Positions 17,201 through 24,698 of a DNA stretch of 64,000 bases are shown here, piece after piece. Origin of the DNA: Hamadaea sp. Its GTDB lineage: Bacteria; Actinomycetota; Actinomycetes; Mycobacteriales; Micromonosporaceae. The position numbers were made by a program, and so were the translations under genes. Positions within the stretch are counted from its first letter, which is position 1, and each line of letters begins with the position of its first letter. Under the pieces are notes generated by a model. It saw only the letters and a list, made by a program, of their open reading frames with translations, did no database searches and had not been told where the DNA came from. Location of the stretch: the NCBI RefSeq assembly GCF_013362815.1, contig NZ_JABFVK010000069.1, forward strand, positions 22,497-86,496, read 5' to 3'.

Positions 17201-18210
17201 ACCCAGGTCGTGCCGGGCGCGGCGAACAAGTCCCGCCCGGTGACGTCGCTGATCAGCTCGGTCTGCAACGGAGTCATCTCGACCCGGCCGTGCATGTCGC
17301 CGGAGGCGATCACGACGCCGCCGTCGGGCGTGGTGGCGCAGGCCAGCGCCCAGACCTCGCCGAGGTGCCGGGTGATCTCCCGGAGCGGCCGGTCGGTCGA
17401 CCCGTCGAACCGCCACAACGACACCGCGCCGCTCGCGGAAGCCGAGACGAGCAACGGAGTCTCCGCGTCCCGGACGAACCGCAGGCGGCGTACCGTCGAC
17501 GCCTCCAGCAGCGTCCGGCCCGCGCGCAGACCGGCTTCCCGGTCGGCGATCCAGAGCTTGACCGTGCCGTCGGCACTGCCGCTGGCCACGACGTAGCCCG
17601 AAGCCGGCTCGTCGACGGCGATCAGCGACCAGATCTGACCACCGTGGACGCGAGACTGCCGCGAAACCCGGCCGCGGTCGAGGTCGTGCAGATCCCAGGT
17701 GGCCATCGAGTTGTCGTTGTACGCACAAGCCAGCCACTGCGAGCCGAGTGCCCGATAGGCGCAGATCTTGAACGGGCGCACCTCGCCCCCACCAGCCGAA
17801 TCCGGCAGCGGGGTCACCTCGGCCGAGCCCGGCATCCACAGGACCACTCCGTCGTCGTGGATCGCCCCGACCACCTGGGTGCCGTCCGCCAGCACGCCGA
17901 CCGCGACGTCCTGCACCGCCCCTTCGCCGACCCGTTGCTCGGCGGCCTGCCGGCCGGTGGCCAGGTCGAAGAGCCGCACGACGCCGTCGGCTCCGCCGAC
18001 CACGAGCCGATCCGGTACGCCGTCGCGCCCCGGCAGCCGGGCCACCGAGTGCGCCGCGATCCCCGTCGCGAACGTCCGGATGACCTCGTTGTCGGGCGCG
18101 GTACGCAGTTCGACGCCTTGGCTGCGGCTGGCTGCGACGATCAGCTGCCCGTCGAGCCGAAGGAACGTCATGTTCTCGACGGCGCCACCGAGCCTGGTCA
18201 GTTCCGCCAC
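14284..18210 (-). CDS. WD40 double propeller fused to membrane KAP-family P-loop NTPase
   Basis: About 1308 residues. The first ~650 are a WD40-like array in which I count 13-14 blades (for example VVASGSADGTVKLW, LVSASASGAVSLW, LISGGADRRVFDW, YVASGSADGSVRV), enough for two seven-bladed propellers. A KAP NTPase follows: Walker A GIHAPWGQGKSSVL near residue 710, two membrane helices near 880-930 inserted between the Walker motifs, Walker B IIMVDDLDRCSP near 1000, then HTGWRFMEKILDLPIRLPR and LPQRNPRQTKAFLNLWRF typical of KAP proteins. KAP NTPases are membrane-associated STAND-like ATPases, several tied to phage exclusion. I chose GTG 18210 for its GGGGGA site; TTG 18258 would add 16 residues. 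Confidence 0.88.
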   Translation of the reverse strand: MAELTRLGGAVENMTFLRLDGQLIVAASRSQGVELRTAPDNEVIRTFATGIAAHSVARLPGRDGVPDRLVVGGADGVVRLFDLATGRQAAEQRVGEGAVQDVAVGVLADGTQVVGAIHDDGVVLWMPGSAEVTPLPDSAGGGEVRPFKICAYRALGSQWLACAYNDNSMATWDLHDLDRGRVSRQSRVHGGQIWSLIAVDEPASGYVVASGSADGTVKLWIADREAGLRAGRTLLEASTVRRLRFVRDAETPLLVSASASGAVSLWRFDGSTDRPLREITRHLGEVWALACATTPDGGVVIASGDMHGRVEMTPLQTELISDVTGRDLFAAPGTTWVAVSGVTANGQYVACAGVDQTVHVLDPDTELPSGGFDPMSTARQPLALKAHVSTVRSLTSAGTALNPHLISGGADRRVFDWDPVSGALRSELPMGHQGEIWALAPFRLRGAQYVASGSADGSVRVCGLSEGDTAEVLVSDCGAVNALVAVPNADDALLTIASTRGVRVVAVQSPETVAVVSTHQVSAACPLDDGSRHQVVIARPDGDTCVIEYIDPVARTVATGFRYTLSSAQVSALAAARIGQEMLIFGGFDDGRVMVWQTDGTPVGKPVRFGTSTVRALGVVEIAPPEGRGSSVTRPALFAADDNGRVRLWPIATGSLLRSGGSIGSAVRPASILLQDQPTDLDKLSRDGLIDTIHSVLMSPSTKPPVVVGIHAPWGQGKSSVLRQLRSKVDPAGAAAADAKTAVESTHELVARPTAEPLKGLFAARRTRWQGGVVRTRLTRAWAWRQIARPTESDPRLEYEMRPRAGADDRAAITVWFNPWMYEKPDQVWAGLTREILTSITDRLPPAQRERLWFDLNLRRTDPAAMRKRILASYIPRTLVGMLIGLAVAVIVIMGVVAVGVAAWNNTDFNALLGSGAVIGITAAWIIGNLAFSSFKQVRGWISPGVLTRPAAEGVATTDSGDRDWKAARDPLENSQRGYLYMLQHDVREVVALATAHSPVIIMVDDLDRCSPAIVSDTIEAVNLFLNKAFGDCLFVIALDPATVAAQLETVYESLRRRAHDDPATFGHLQHTGWRFMEKILDLPIRLPRVRDQAMASYLDALLDTSSAPAAASVPQQRVSGAVVEARAAGVAADPLGLAAPFASLDPSAPADTASGAQLAEDLERLPPVRLALRTAVLNLPQRNPRQTKAFLNLWRFYMVLDYLTGHLSSSISAVERHSIEMARFVELMVRWPWLLDTLGALRGEESTSARTTLAELLDSAGDEDRWKQAASSAGLDPEDPTVGGLRRLFDRPGTDREVFASIAVRYL

Positions 18211-18415
18211 GCGGTCGTCCCCCGTTCGCCGTTGCGGTCTTGTTGTACTTTCTGGCAAGGCACTTCCATCGCACTTGTCGAAGGCACTACGTGGATATCA
18301 TGCGGCGTTCCTGTTCGGGTGTCCGGTTCATGACCCATCCCGGTGTCACTTCCGGCTCGATCGAAGTGGGCGAAGGGTGAAGACGAGCACGCGACGGCGC
18401 CGTGAGGTGGCACTA

Positions 18416-19639
18416 GTGGACGAAGACCTCTCTGCCTCCACGACGGCGGCACCCCTGAGTGGCCGCCGGCTGCTGGGCCGGCTCAGCGTCATGGACTGGA
18501 TCGCGATTGCCCTGCTGATCGCGGGCGTACTGGCCGCCGCGACCGGGTTGCTGCCGGCAGCCGCCGCCGGCGAGACGCTCAAGCGCATCCTGCCGATCCT
18601 GATCTTCCTGTTCTCCGTGGTGATCCTGGCGGAGCTGACGGCCGAGGCGGAGGTCTTCGACGTCATCGCCACCCGGGTCACGATCGCCGCCCGGGGCAGC
18701 AACGTCGCGTTGTTCTGGCTGTGCCTGGTGTTCGCCGCGCTGACCACGATGTTCCTCAACCTGGACACCACGGCCGTCCTGCTCACGCCGGTCATGCTGG
18801 CGACGGCGGTACGCGCCGGGGTCGCGCCGCTGCCGCTCGCGATGACGACGGTGTGGCTGGCCAACACCGCGAGCCTGCTGCTGCCGGTCTCCAACCTCAC
18901 CAATCTCCTCGCCGCCGGTCGGGTGAAGCTCAGCCCGGTCGCGTTCGCCGAGCGGATGGCGCTGCCGCAACTCGCCGCGCTCGTCGTGGTCGCGGGCGCT
19001 CTCTGGATCTTCTATTGGCGGCGCAACCCCCCGCGTTACACGCCGCCCGCAGCGCACCGGGCCGCCAACCGGCCGCTGTTCTGGGTCGCGTCCGTATGCT
19101 GCGCGGTCTTCATCGTCGGGCTGCTGATGGACGTGCCACTGGAGTACATGACGCCGGTCTGCGCCGGTGTCCTGGTCGCCGCGTTCGCCAAGTGGGGCCG
19201 GCACCACCTGCGCTGGAGCCTCATCCCGTGGCGGCTGGTCGTCTTCGTCGCCGGCCTGTTCCTCGTGGTCGGCACGGTCGACGCGCACGGCCTGCACTCG
19301 GTCATGACCTCGCTCATCGGCTCCGACCCCGGCGCGAGCGGCACCTGGCGAGCGGCGATCAGCGGCGGAGCCTTCTCCAACATCCTGAACAACCTGCCGA
19401 GCTACGCCGCCGGTGAACTCGCCGTCCCCGAGGCCAACCACACGCAGCTTCTCGGCCTGCTCATCGGCACCAACGTCGGCCCGCTGATCACCCCGTGGGC
19501 GTCGCTGGCCACGCTGATCTGGGCCGAGCACTGCCGCAACCGGGGTGTCGCCATCGACTGGCGCAAGTTCGTCCTGACGGGAGCGGCCACGGCCGCCGCC
19601 GTACTGGCGGCGAGCGTGGCCGTCCTGATCGTCACCTGA
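18416..19639 (+). CDS. SLC13/ArsB-type ion transporter
   Basis: 407 residues with ten to eleven membrane helices. The FLNLDTTAVLLTPVMLATAVR segment and the repeated SNILNNLPSYAAGELA segment are the two inverted-repeat hairpins of the ion transporter superfamily. This part of the family includes ArsB arsenite pumps and dicarboxylate/sodium carriers; the substrate is not decidable here. No arsenate reductase or ArsR is adjacent, which argues against a dedicated arsenic role. The GTG at 18416 was chosen for AGGTGG five bases before it; an in-frame GTG at 18377 lacks a site. Confidence 0.85.
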   Translation: MDEDLSASTTAAPLSGRRLLGRLSVMDWIAIALLIAGVLAAATGLLPAAAAGETLKRILPILIFLFSVVILAELTAEAEVFDVIATRVTIAARGSNVALFWLCLVFAALTTMFLNLDTTAVLLTPVMLATAVRAGVAPLPLAMTTVWLANTASLLLPVSNLTNLLAAGRVKLSPVAFAERMALPQLAALVVVAGALWIFYWRRNPPRYTPPAAHRAANRPLFWVASVCCAVFIVGLLMDVPLEYMTPVCAGVLVAAFAKWGRHHLRWSLIPWRLVVFVAGLFLVVGTVDAHGLHSVMTSLIGSDPGASGTWRAAISGGAFSNILNNLPSYAAGELAVPEANHTQLLGLLIGTNVGPLITPWASLATLIWAEHCRNRGVAIDWRKFVLTGAATAAAVLAASVAVLIVT

Positions 19640-19646
19640 CTCGGCA

Positions 19647-19711
19647 GCGCTGGATCAGGGATCCGTGTCGAATCTTGCCTCAAGATTCGACCGCGAACCC
19701 TGATCCAGCGC
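19647..19711. terminator. Long inverted repeat, family B copy 1 (bidirectional terminator-like)
   Basis: The arms pair at 27 of 31 positions around a 3-base loop at 19678-19680, with the outer 14 pairs perfect. It occupies the gap between the convergent transporter gene (stop 19639) and the beta-lactamase-like gene (stop 19725). The arm words CTGGATCAGGGATC and GTCGAATCTTG recur at 28858 and 34613. Confidence 0.7.
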
Positions 19712-19724
19712 CAAAAAGAGAGCG

Positions 19725-20741
19725 TCAGCCGCCGTTGGACGGCCGATAGGTCCGCGCCGTCAGCCGCGCGGCCTCGGCCGTCCCGCTCAACCGGGCCAGG
19801 ATGCTCAGGAACGCCCGGCCCATCAAGGCCCGCGCCTGCACCGCGGGGTGGGTCGCCCCGAAGTCCTCCGGGTGCGCCTGACCACGCGCGAAGAAGGCGT
19901 ACGTGAGCAGGGGCGCGCCCGCGGTGTCGAAGATGATCCCGGCCTCGTTGCGGCCGTCCTCGTACCAGCCGGCCTTGGTCGCGATGCGGGCCCGCTCGTC
20001 CGAGGACATCTCCCGGCGTACGCCGTCGGTGAAGGCGATCGGCGACCGCAGCAGCCCCAGCAGGTACGCCGTGGAAGCCGGGCTGAGCAGGTCGCCCCGG
20101 ACCAGCGCCCGAAGCAGGTTGTGCATCTCGGTCGGCGTGGTGGTGCCGAGGAAGAACCGGTTCGGGTTGGCGACCGGCTGCACCTGCGTACGCGGGAAGC
20201 CCTTGGCGACCAGGATCTGATTGATCTCCAGGGCCGGTGCGACCAAGCCACAAAGGCGTACCGCCGTGTCGTCGGAGACCGTGAGCAACGCGGTGAGCGC
20301 GTGACCCAGGGTGACCGAGCTGGGGTAGGCCCCGTCGAGGCTGAAGATGCCGTCGCCGCCGGGGATGACGATGGCGGACGTGACCTCGATGCGCTGGTCG
20401 AGCGCGAGCAGCCCGCGGTCCACCTTGTCCAGCACCGCGATGGCGACGGGGATCTTGTTGACGCTGTACGCCTCGACAGTGTCGTCGACGCCCTCGTCGA
20501 CGGCGCTGATCGGCCCGGTGGCGCCCTCGACGCTGACCTTGGAGTTCCAGGTGCCGCCCGCGGTCTTCGTGGCGGCCTTGTAGACCAGGCCGATCGCGGC
20601 GGCGGCCTGTTCCGGGGTGGCCTGGGCGGACACGGACGGGGCCTCCTGAGCTGCGGCGGGATCGGCGATGCCGAGCACGGTGGTCGCAGCTGCGACGCTA
20701 CCGAATCCCAGCGCGGTCCGACGGCTCATCGAAGCAGTCAT
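19725..20741 (-). CDS. Class A beta-lactamase-like serine hydrolase, Tat-exported
   Basis: 338 residues. The N-terminus MSRRTALGFGSVAAATTVLG is a Tat signal with a likely AxA site after PAAA near residue 31. The catalytic core follows the class A order: Ser-x-x-Lys as SVNK in EAYSVNKIPVAIAVLDK, SDD in LTVSDDTAVRLCG in place of SDN, and KAG in ATKAGWYEDGRN in place of KTG. These changes leave beta-lactam hydrolysis uncertain; it could instead be a carboxypeptidase-like or other serine hydrolase. It is monocistronic and ends at the family B palindrome. Confidence 0.85.
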   Translation of the reverse strand: MTASMSRRTALGFGSVAAATTVLGIADPAAAQEAPSVSAQATPEQAAAAIGLVYKAATKTAGGTWNSKVSVEGATGPISAVDEGVDDTVEAYSVNKIPVAIAVLDKVDRGLLALDQRIEVTSAIVIPGGDGIFSLDGAYPSSVTLGHALTALLTVSDDTAVRLCGLVAPALEINQILVAKGFPRTQVQPVANPNRFFLGTTTPTEMHNLLRALVRGDLLSPASTAYLLGLLRSPIAFTDGVRREMSSDERARIATKAGWYEDGRNEAGIIFDTAGAPLLTYAFFARGQAHPEDFGATHPAVQARALMGRAFLSILARLSGTAEAARLTARTYRPSNGG

Positions 20742-20919
20742 GCGATCACCGACCTGCGGCCGGCGCTCGCATGACTAGGACTGTGCTGTCTGATGATCGA
20801 CCTGCGGCCGCTCATGTGAGTCCCTCCTCATGACGGATCTTGTGATCGTCCGTGAGGAAGACGCATGGAACGCGCAATTGCGTTGCGGGTCGGCGGGTAT
20901 TTCCGGTTTGCTGGCGATC

Positions 20920-21963
20920 ATGAAGGGCATCGACCTCTCCCGCTCGTTCGCCGCCGACGTCGTCGAGCCGCTGCTCAGGCAGCATTTCCCCGACCTGCCG
21001 TACGCCACCGCCCGGCTGGGTTCGGGGTCGGACGTGCTGGGCCTCGACGACGAGACCAGCCGCGATCACGACTGGGGCTGCCGGCTGACCCTCCTGCTGC
21101 CCGCTGCCGAACAAGATCGGGTCGAGGCCGTGCGCGCGTTTCTCGAACAGGAACTGCCGGAGGCGTACGCGGGGCATCCGGTGCGCTTCCCGGTGACCTG
21201 GAACCAGTCCGAGTCCCACCAGGTCGAGGTCGCTACCGTCGCCGACTTCGCCCGCAGCCGGCTCGGTGCGCGTACGCCGCTGACCACGAAGGGCTGGCTG
21301 ACCGTCACGGGGCAGGGCGTCCTCGAAGTCACCGCCGGTCCCGTCTTCACCGACACGACCGGGGAACTGGCTCCGCTGCGCGAGTCGCTGCGGTGGTATC
21401 CCGACCAGGTGGACCGGTTCGTGCTGGCCACCTCCTGGATCCGGATCGGGATGCGGATGTCGTTCATCGGGCGTACCGCCCAACGAGGTCAGCCGCTCCA
21501 GTCCCGGATCATCTCGTCGGCCCTCGCCGGTGACCTGATGGAGCTTTCCTATCTGGTCCACCGCAAATGGGCCCCGTACGCCAAATGGCGTGAAGCCAGA
21601 CTGCCCGCCCGTGACGAGCTCGCGCCGGCGTTGAACACGCTGCTGACCGCCGATGACTGGCGCGACCGGGAACGAGCCGTCCTCGACGCCGCCGAGCTGC
21701 TGCTGAAGGTCCAACGGGACTACGGACGCCCGGGTCCGGAGACGGCCGCCGCTCGTTTCTACGATCGCCCTCAGTGGACGATCGACGAGCAGGTCCCGTT
21801 CTCGCTGCTCGCCGAGGTCACCGACGAAGGGCTGCGAAAACTGCCGTACGGCATGGGCAGCGTCGGCCAATGGGCGGACTGCGACTCGCTGCTCAGCAAC
21901 CCGGACAACCGCGCCGAGCTGTCGGTGATCTATGACAACCTCACGGGTGGGCTAACCAGTTAA
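20920..21963 (+). CDS. DUF4037 nucleotidyltransferase-like protein
   Basis: 347 residues from the ATG at 20920. It begins MKGIDLSRSFAADVVEPLLR, as DUF4037 proteins usually do, and then has ARLGSGSDVLGLDDETSRDHDWG, where the GS and paired acidic residues resemble a nucleotidyltransferase core. The C-terminal domain carries GRTAQRGQPLQSRIISSALAGDLMEL and YLVHRKWAPYAKW. Such proteins resemble kanamycin nucleotidyltransferase-type enzymes but have no defined substrate. An in-frame ATG at 20830 would add 30 residues but has no ribosome site or similarity. The stop lies inside the terminator hairpin. Confidence 0.8.
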   Translation: MKGIDLSRSFAADVVEPLLRQHFPDLPYATARLGSGSDVLGLDDETSRDHDWGCRLTLLLPAAEQDRVEAVRAFLEQELPEAYAGHPVRFPVTWNQSESHQVEVATVADFARSRLGARTPLTTKGWLTVTGQGVLEVTAGPVFTDTTGELAPLRESLRWYPDQVDRFVLATSWIRIGMRMSFIGRTAQRGQPLQSRIISSALAGDLMELSYLVHRKWAPYAKWREARLPARDELAPALNTLLTADDWRDRERAVLDAAELLLKVQRDYGRPGPETAAARFYDRPQWTIDEQVPFSLLAEVTDEGLRKLPYGMGSVGQWADCDSLLSNPDNRAELSVIYDNLTGGLTS

Positions 21964-21984
21964 GAGAGGGTAACTGGTTAGCCC
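21949..21984 (+). terminator. Terminator overlapping the DUF4037 stop codon
   Basis: Perfect 14-base arms, GGGCTAACCAGTTA at 21949-21962 and its complement at 21971-21984, with an 8-base loop. The stop codon of the preceding gene is in the left arm and loop, so the hairpin forms only as the last codons are cleared. The next gene starts 20 bases further on. Confidence 0.75.
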
Positions 21985-22004
21985 GATCGTGAGGAGACAC
22001 CCCC

Positions 22005-22538
22005 GTGCGTCTTATCCGAGCACTCGCCACCACCGCCCTGCTCACCGCCGTCGGCGTGGCGGCCGCCGTCAGCCCGGCCACCGCCGCCGGGCAGCCCGAG
22101 AGCCCCTACGGCGATTCGGGCTGGTTCCCGACGCCCAGTGAGCCCGCCGAGATCCCCGGCGGCGCGCTGTGCGCCTTCCCGATCCGGATCGCCGAACCGA
22201 TCGACGGCGTACGCGGCCGGGTCGTCGCCACCGAACCCGAACTGCAGGAGGAGTACGTCGGGCCGCTGACGGTCGAGGTGACCAACCTGGACACCGGCGC
22301 GTCCACCACGGTCAACGCCAGTGGGCACGGGCACATCGTGACCTACCACGCCGACGGCAGCCAGACGTGGGACTGGTCCGGACCGGTCGCGGTCGGCTTC
22401 CGGCCGGATCGGGCCAACAACCACGCTCCTGGTCTTTACCTGCTGACCGGGCGCTACACCGCGGAACTCGCGCCCTGGGGCCGGACCATCACCTCCGCGC
22501 AGGGCACCGAGAAGGACCTCTGCGCCATGATCGCCTGA
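22005..22538 (+). CDS. Small secreted protein of unknown function
   Basis: 177 residues. It has a Sec signal peptide (MRLIRALATTALLTAVGVAA ... SPATAA, cleavage near residue 28). The mature protein is about 150 residues, beta-rich, with two cysteines (GGALCAFPIRI and KDLCAMIA) placed to form one disulfide joining its ends. GAGGAG before the GTG is a good ribosome site. I do not recognise the family; similar proteins are common in the secretomes of soil actinobacteria. A second secreted protein follows 66 bases downstream. Confidence 0.75.
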   Translation: MRLIRALATTALLTAVGVAAAVSPATAAGQPESPYGDSGWFPTPSEPAEIPGGALCAFPIRIAEPIDGVRGRVVATEPELQEEYVGPLTVEVTNLDTGASTTVNASGHGHIVTYHADGSQTWDWSGPVAVGFRPDRANNHAPGLYLLTGRYTAELAPWGRTITSAQGTEKDLCAMIA

Positions 22539-22604
22539 ACGACGGCGAACCGGGGTGATCCGGCGCGATGATCACCTGCCGAAACCACAGTCGTTGAGCT
22601 CGGC

Positions 22605-23390
22605 GTGAAACTATTCGCGCTGGTCGCGGCGGCTGTCATCGTCGGCGTGGTGACTCCGGCCACCGCCGGACCCGGCGACGGCGCTGTCGACGTCCTCGTC
22701 GTCAAGGACGTGGACTTCGACGGCGTCTACACCCCCGGCGTCGACAAGCCGCAAGGCGACATCCCGATCACCCTGACCGACGCGGCCGGGCGAAGCCTGT
22801 CCACCGAGACGGACTCCTTGGGCCACACCGGTTTCGCCCCCGCCTTCGCCGACTTGGCCGGCGGCCGCTATCGGCTGGAGGCGCGACGGCCCGACCCGCC
22901 GCTGGTGTACATCCGCCCGGCCGCCGTCAATGGAGCGGAATGGGTGGCCTTCGTGGACGTCCGCGGCGGGCACGACGCGCACGTCGTCCTCGGCGTCGTC
23001 GACCCGGACGACCTGCCACCGGGCACCCCGAATCCGGTGCTGATCGGCGGCCGAGTCTGGCTGGACGAGCGCCCCGACGGCGTGCAACAGCCCGATGAGG
23101 ACCCGGCGGTCGGCGTACGCTGTGAGCTGCGCTCGGGTTATCGGGAGGCGGTCGCCGTCACGACGACGGACGACCAGGGCCAGTACGCCTTCGCCGTGCC
23201 GGCCGACACCGCGTACCACGTGGTCTGCAATCCCCCGGCGGGACTGACGCCGACGGTCAAGCGCGCCGGGACGTCGAGGACGATCGACTCCGACGCGGAC
23301 CAGGACGGGTCGATCGCCGTACGCGGCCACCGCAAAGCCGATAACGACGCCACTTATGATCTCGGACTTGTACCGGCCGTCGCCGGCTAG
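22605..23390 (+). CDS. Secreted SdrD B-like repeat protein
   Basis: 261 residues. A short Sec signal (VKLFALVAAAVIVGVVTPATA) is followed by two Cna/SdrD B-type domains. The first is VLVVKDVDFDGVYTPGVDKP with the calcium-type loop D-x-D-x-D, then GDIPITLTDAAGRSLSTETD. The second is GGRVWLDERPDGVQQPDEDPAVGVRCELRS with TTTDDQGQYAFAV. Such domains are extracellular stalks or adhesins stabilised by calcium. No LPxTG or membrane anchor is present, so it is probably released. The last 4 bases overlap the stop of the convergent gene. Confidence 0.8.
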   Translation: MKLFALVAAAVIVGVVTPATAGPGDGAVDVLVVKDVDFDGVYTPGVDKPQGDIPITLTDAAGRSLSTETDSLGHTGFAPAFADLAGGRYRLEARRPDPPLVYIRPAAVNGAEWVAFVDVRGGHDAHVVLGVVDPDDLPPGTPNPVLIGGRVWLDERPDGVQQPDEDPAVGVRCELRSGYREAVAVTTTDDQGQYAFAVPADTAYHVVCNPPAGLTPTVKRAGTSRTIDSDADQDGSIAVRGHRKADNDATYDLGLVPAVAG

Positions 23391-24130
23391 TTCTGCCCGG
23401 GATAGATCGCGACGATCATGACGTTACCGACGTCATCGGTACGCACGCCGTACCCGTCGACGTCGCCGCGCGCCACGTACAGCCAACTCTGCCCCCGAAC
23501 GGCCTTCTCATACCGTTCCCGGCTCAGCTGGCGATGCAAGTCACCGTACGCGCGCGCCGCGATGTTCGTGCCGAGTTCGCTCGCTCCCCAGAGGAGGGCG
23601 AAACGCTGACCCGTCTCGGTCCGGCCGATCGCGATGAACCCGAAGTCGCGCCGGACCACACCTTCGACGACATTGGTCTCCCACCGAGTGCCGTCGTAGT
23701 CGACCCGGCGGTTCTCCGGCGAGATGCGCAAATGCGGGAAATTCGTCGCCAGCCATCGCTTCGCGAAGACGGACATCGCCGGGTCGCCTACCATGACGAA
23801 CGACCCCCGGTTGGGGTGGTGGTCGTTCGGATGCACCAGATACATGTCGGTGTCGGGCTTGGCATCCCGGCAGAGCTGACCGATGCGGGCGATCGCCGCA
23901 CCTTCGGCGAGGGACATCCGGATCGCGTTGACCGGCGTCCCCTCCGGCCCCGGCAATGTGCTCGCCGGGAAGACGACGGTGATCCGCTTGCCGCTGCCGA
24001 CGAGGGCTCGCACATGGCCGAGTGCGCGTCGGCGGCGGAAGGTGGCGTACGCCCGCCCGCCGACGAAGCCGGAGACTGTGAAGATGACGGATGCCAGCAG
24101 GTTGAGGGCGAGCCCGCCGACGATTTCCAC
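23387..24130 (-). CDS. Membrane-anchored protein of unknown function
   Basis: 247 residues. One or two membrane segments at the N-terminus (IVGGLALNLLASVIFTVSGFVGG) are followed by a basic patch and a cytoplasmic alpha/beta domain with ITVVFPASTL, AIARIGQLCRD and SFVMVGDPAMSVFAKRWL. The last third has FIAIGRTETGQRFALLWGASELGTNIAARA. The alternation suggests a Rossmann-like fold, but I cannot name the family. GTG 24130 is preferred because GGAAGGA lies 5 bases before it; the TTG at 24202 has no site. It follows the SnoaL-like gene by about 175 bases and could belong to the ATP-grasp unit. Confidence 0.65.
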   Translation of the reverse strand: MEIVGGLALNLLASVIFTVSGFVGGRAYATFRRRRALGHVRALVGSGKRITVVFPASTLPGPEGTPVNAIRMSLAEGAAIARIGQLCRDAKPDTDMYLVHPNDHHPNRGSFVMVGDPAMSVFAKRWLATNFPHLRISPENRRVDYDGTRWETNVVEGVVRRDFGFIAIGRTETGQRFALLWGASELGTNIAARAYGDLHRQLSRERYEKAVRGQSWLYVARGDVDGYGVRTDDVGNVMIVAIYPGQN

Positions 24131-24305
24131 GAGTGTCCTTCCCAGCGCTGACTTCGAATCGGTGCTCGCAGAAGGACGGGCCGACAAGTCGCATATGGAC
24201 AATCAGCGTGGAGAGCCGCCCCGTGCCAACCGCATCATAAGGCTTGCAGATGTCTCACGGAAGCGCTCTGTCGGAGCCTGCGTACCGATCGTAATCAGCG
24301 TCGGA

Positions 24306-24698
24306 TCACAGCGCGGGCGCGTCGAAATACGTGCTGCGCGTGACAATTTGGCCGTTCTCCACCTCGAAGAAGTCGGCGAACGCCTGGGTGACCCGCCGAC
24401 CGCCTTTGACGCGGCCTTCAAAGGTGCCCGTGACGGCCACTGTGGAGCCGTCGGTCACCACGGTGTGCAATTCGTGCCGACCCGACTCGATCACGCGGAT
24501 TTGCTCATAGAATGCCAAGACCTGAGAAAGACCTCGCATCGGGGCATAGCCGGGGCGATGGTAGATCACCTCGTCGGCGAACAGTCTCGACATCGCCGCG
24601 AAGTCCTTCGCGTCGACCAGCTCGTAGTACCGGCGGACGATCCCGCTGACATCAGGAGTCGTCTCGCAGGAGCTCGCCGACAGCGTTTTGGAACCCAA
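24306..24698 (-). CDS. SnoaL-like (NTF2-fold) protein
   Basis: 130 residues. It has the NTF2/SnoaL pattern IVRRYYELVDAKDFAAMSRLFADEVIYHRPG, YEQIRVIESGRHEL and FADFFEVENGQIVTRSTYFD. Members act as polyketide cyclases, isomerases or small binding proteins; the catalytic role is unclear here. The start is the TTG at 24698, six bases after a strong AAAGGAGG. It overlaps the 3' end of the ATP-grasp gene by 47 bases in another frame, so the pair must be co-transcribed and is probably functionally linked. Confidence 0.78.
   Translation of the reverse strand: MGSKTLSASSCETTPDVSGIVRRYYELVDAKDFAAMSRLFADEVIYHRPGYAPMRGLSQVLAFYEQIRVIESGRHELHTVVTDGSTVAVTGTFEGRVKGGRRVTQAFADFFEVENGQIVTRSTYFDAPAL

Noticed and set aside
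16151..18274. 707-codon minus-strand frame overlapping the WD40 region
   Set aside because: Alternative frame of the WD40-KAP gene. The in-frame WD40 repeats decide for the longer gene.
18416..19639. Arsenite efflux pump ArsB
   Set aside because: The fold matches, but no arsR, arsC or other arsenic gene is adjacent, so only the superfamily is called.
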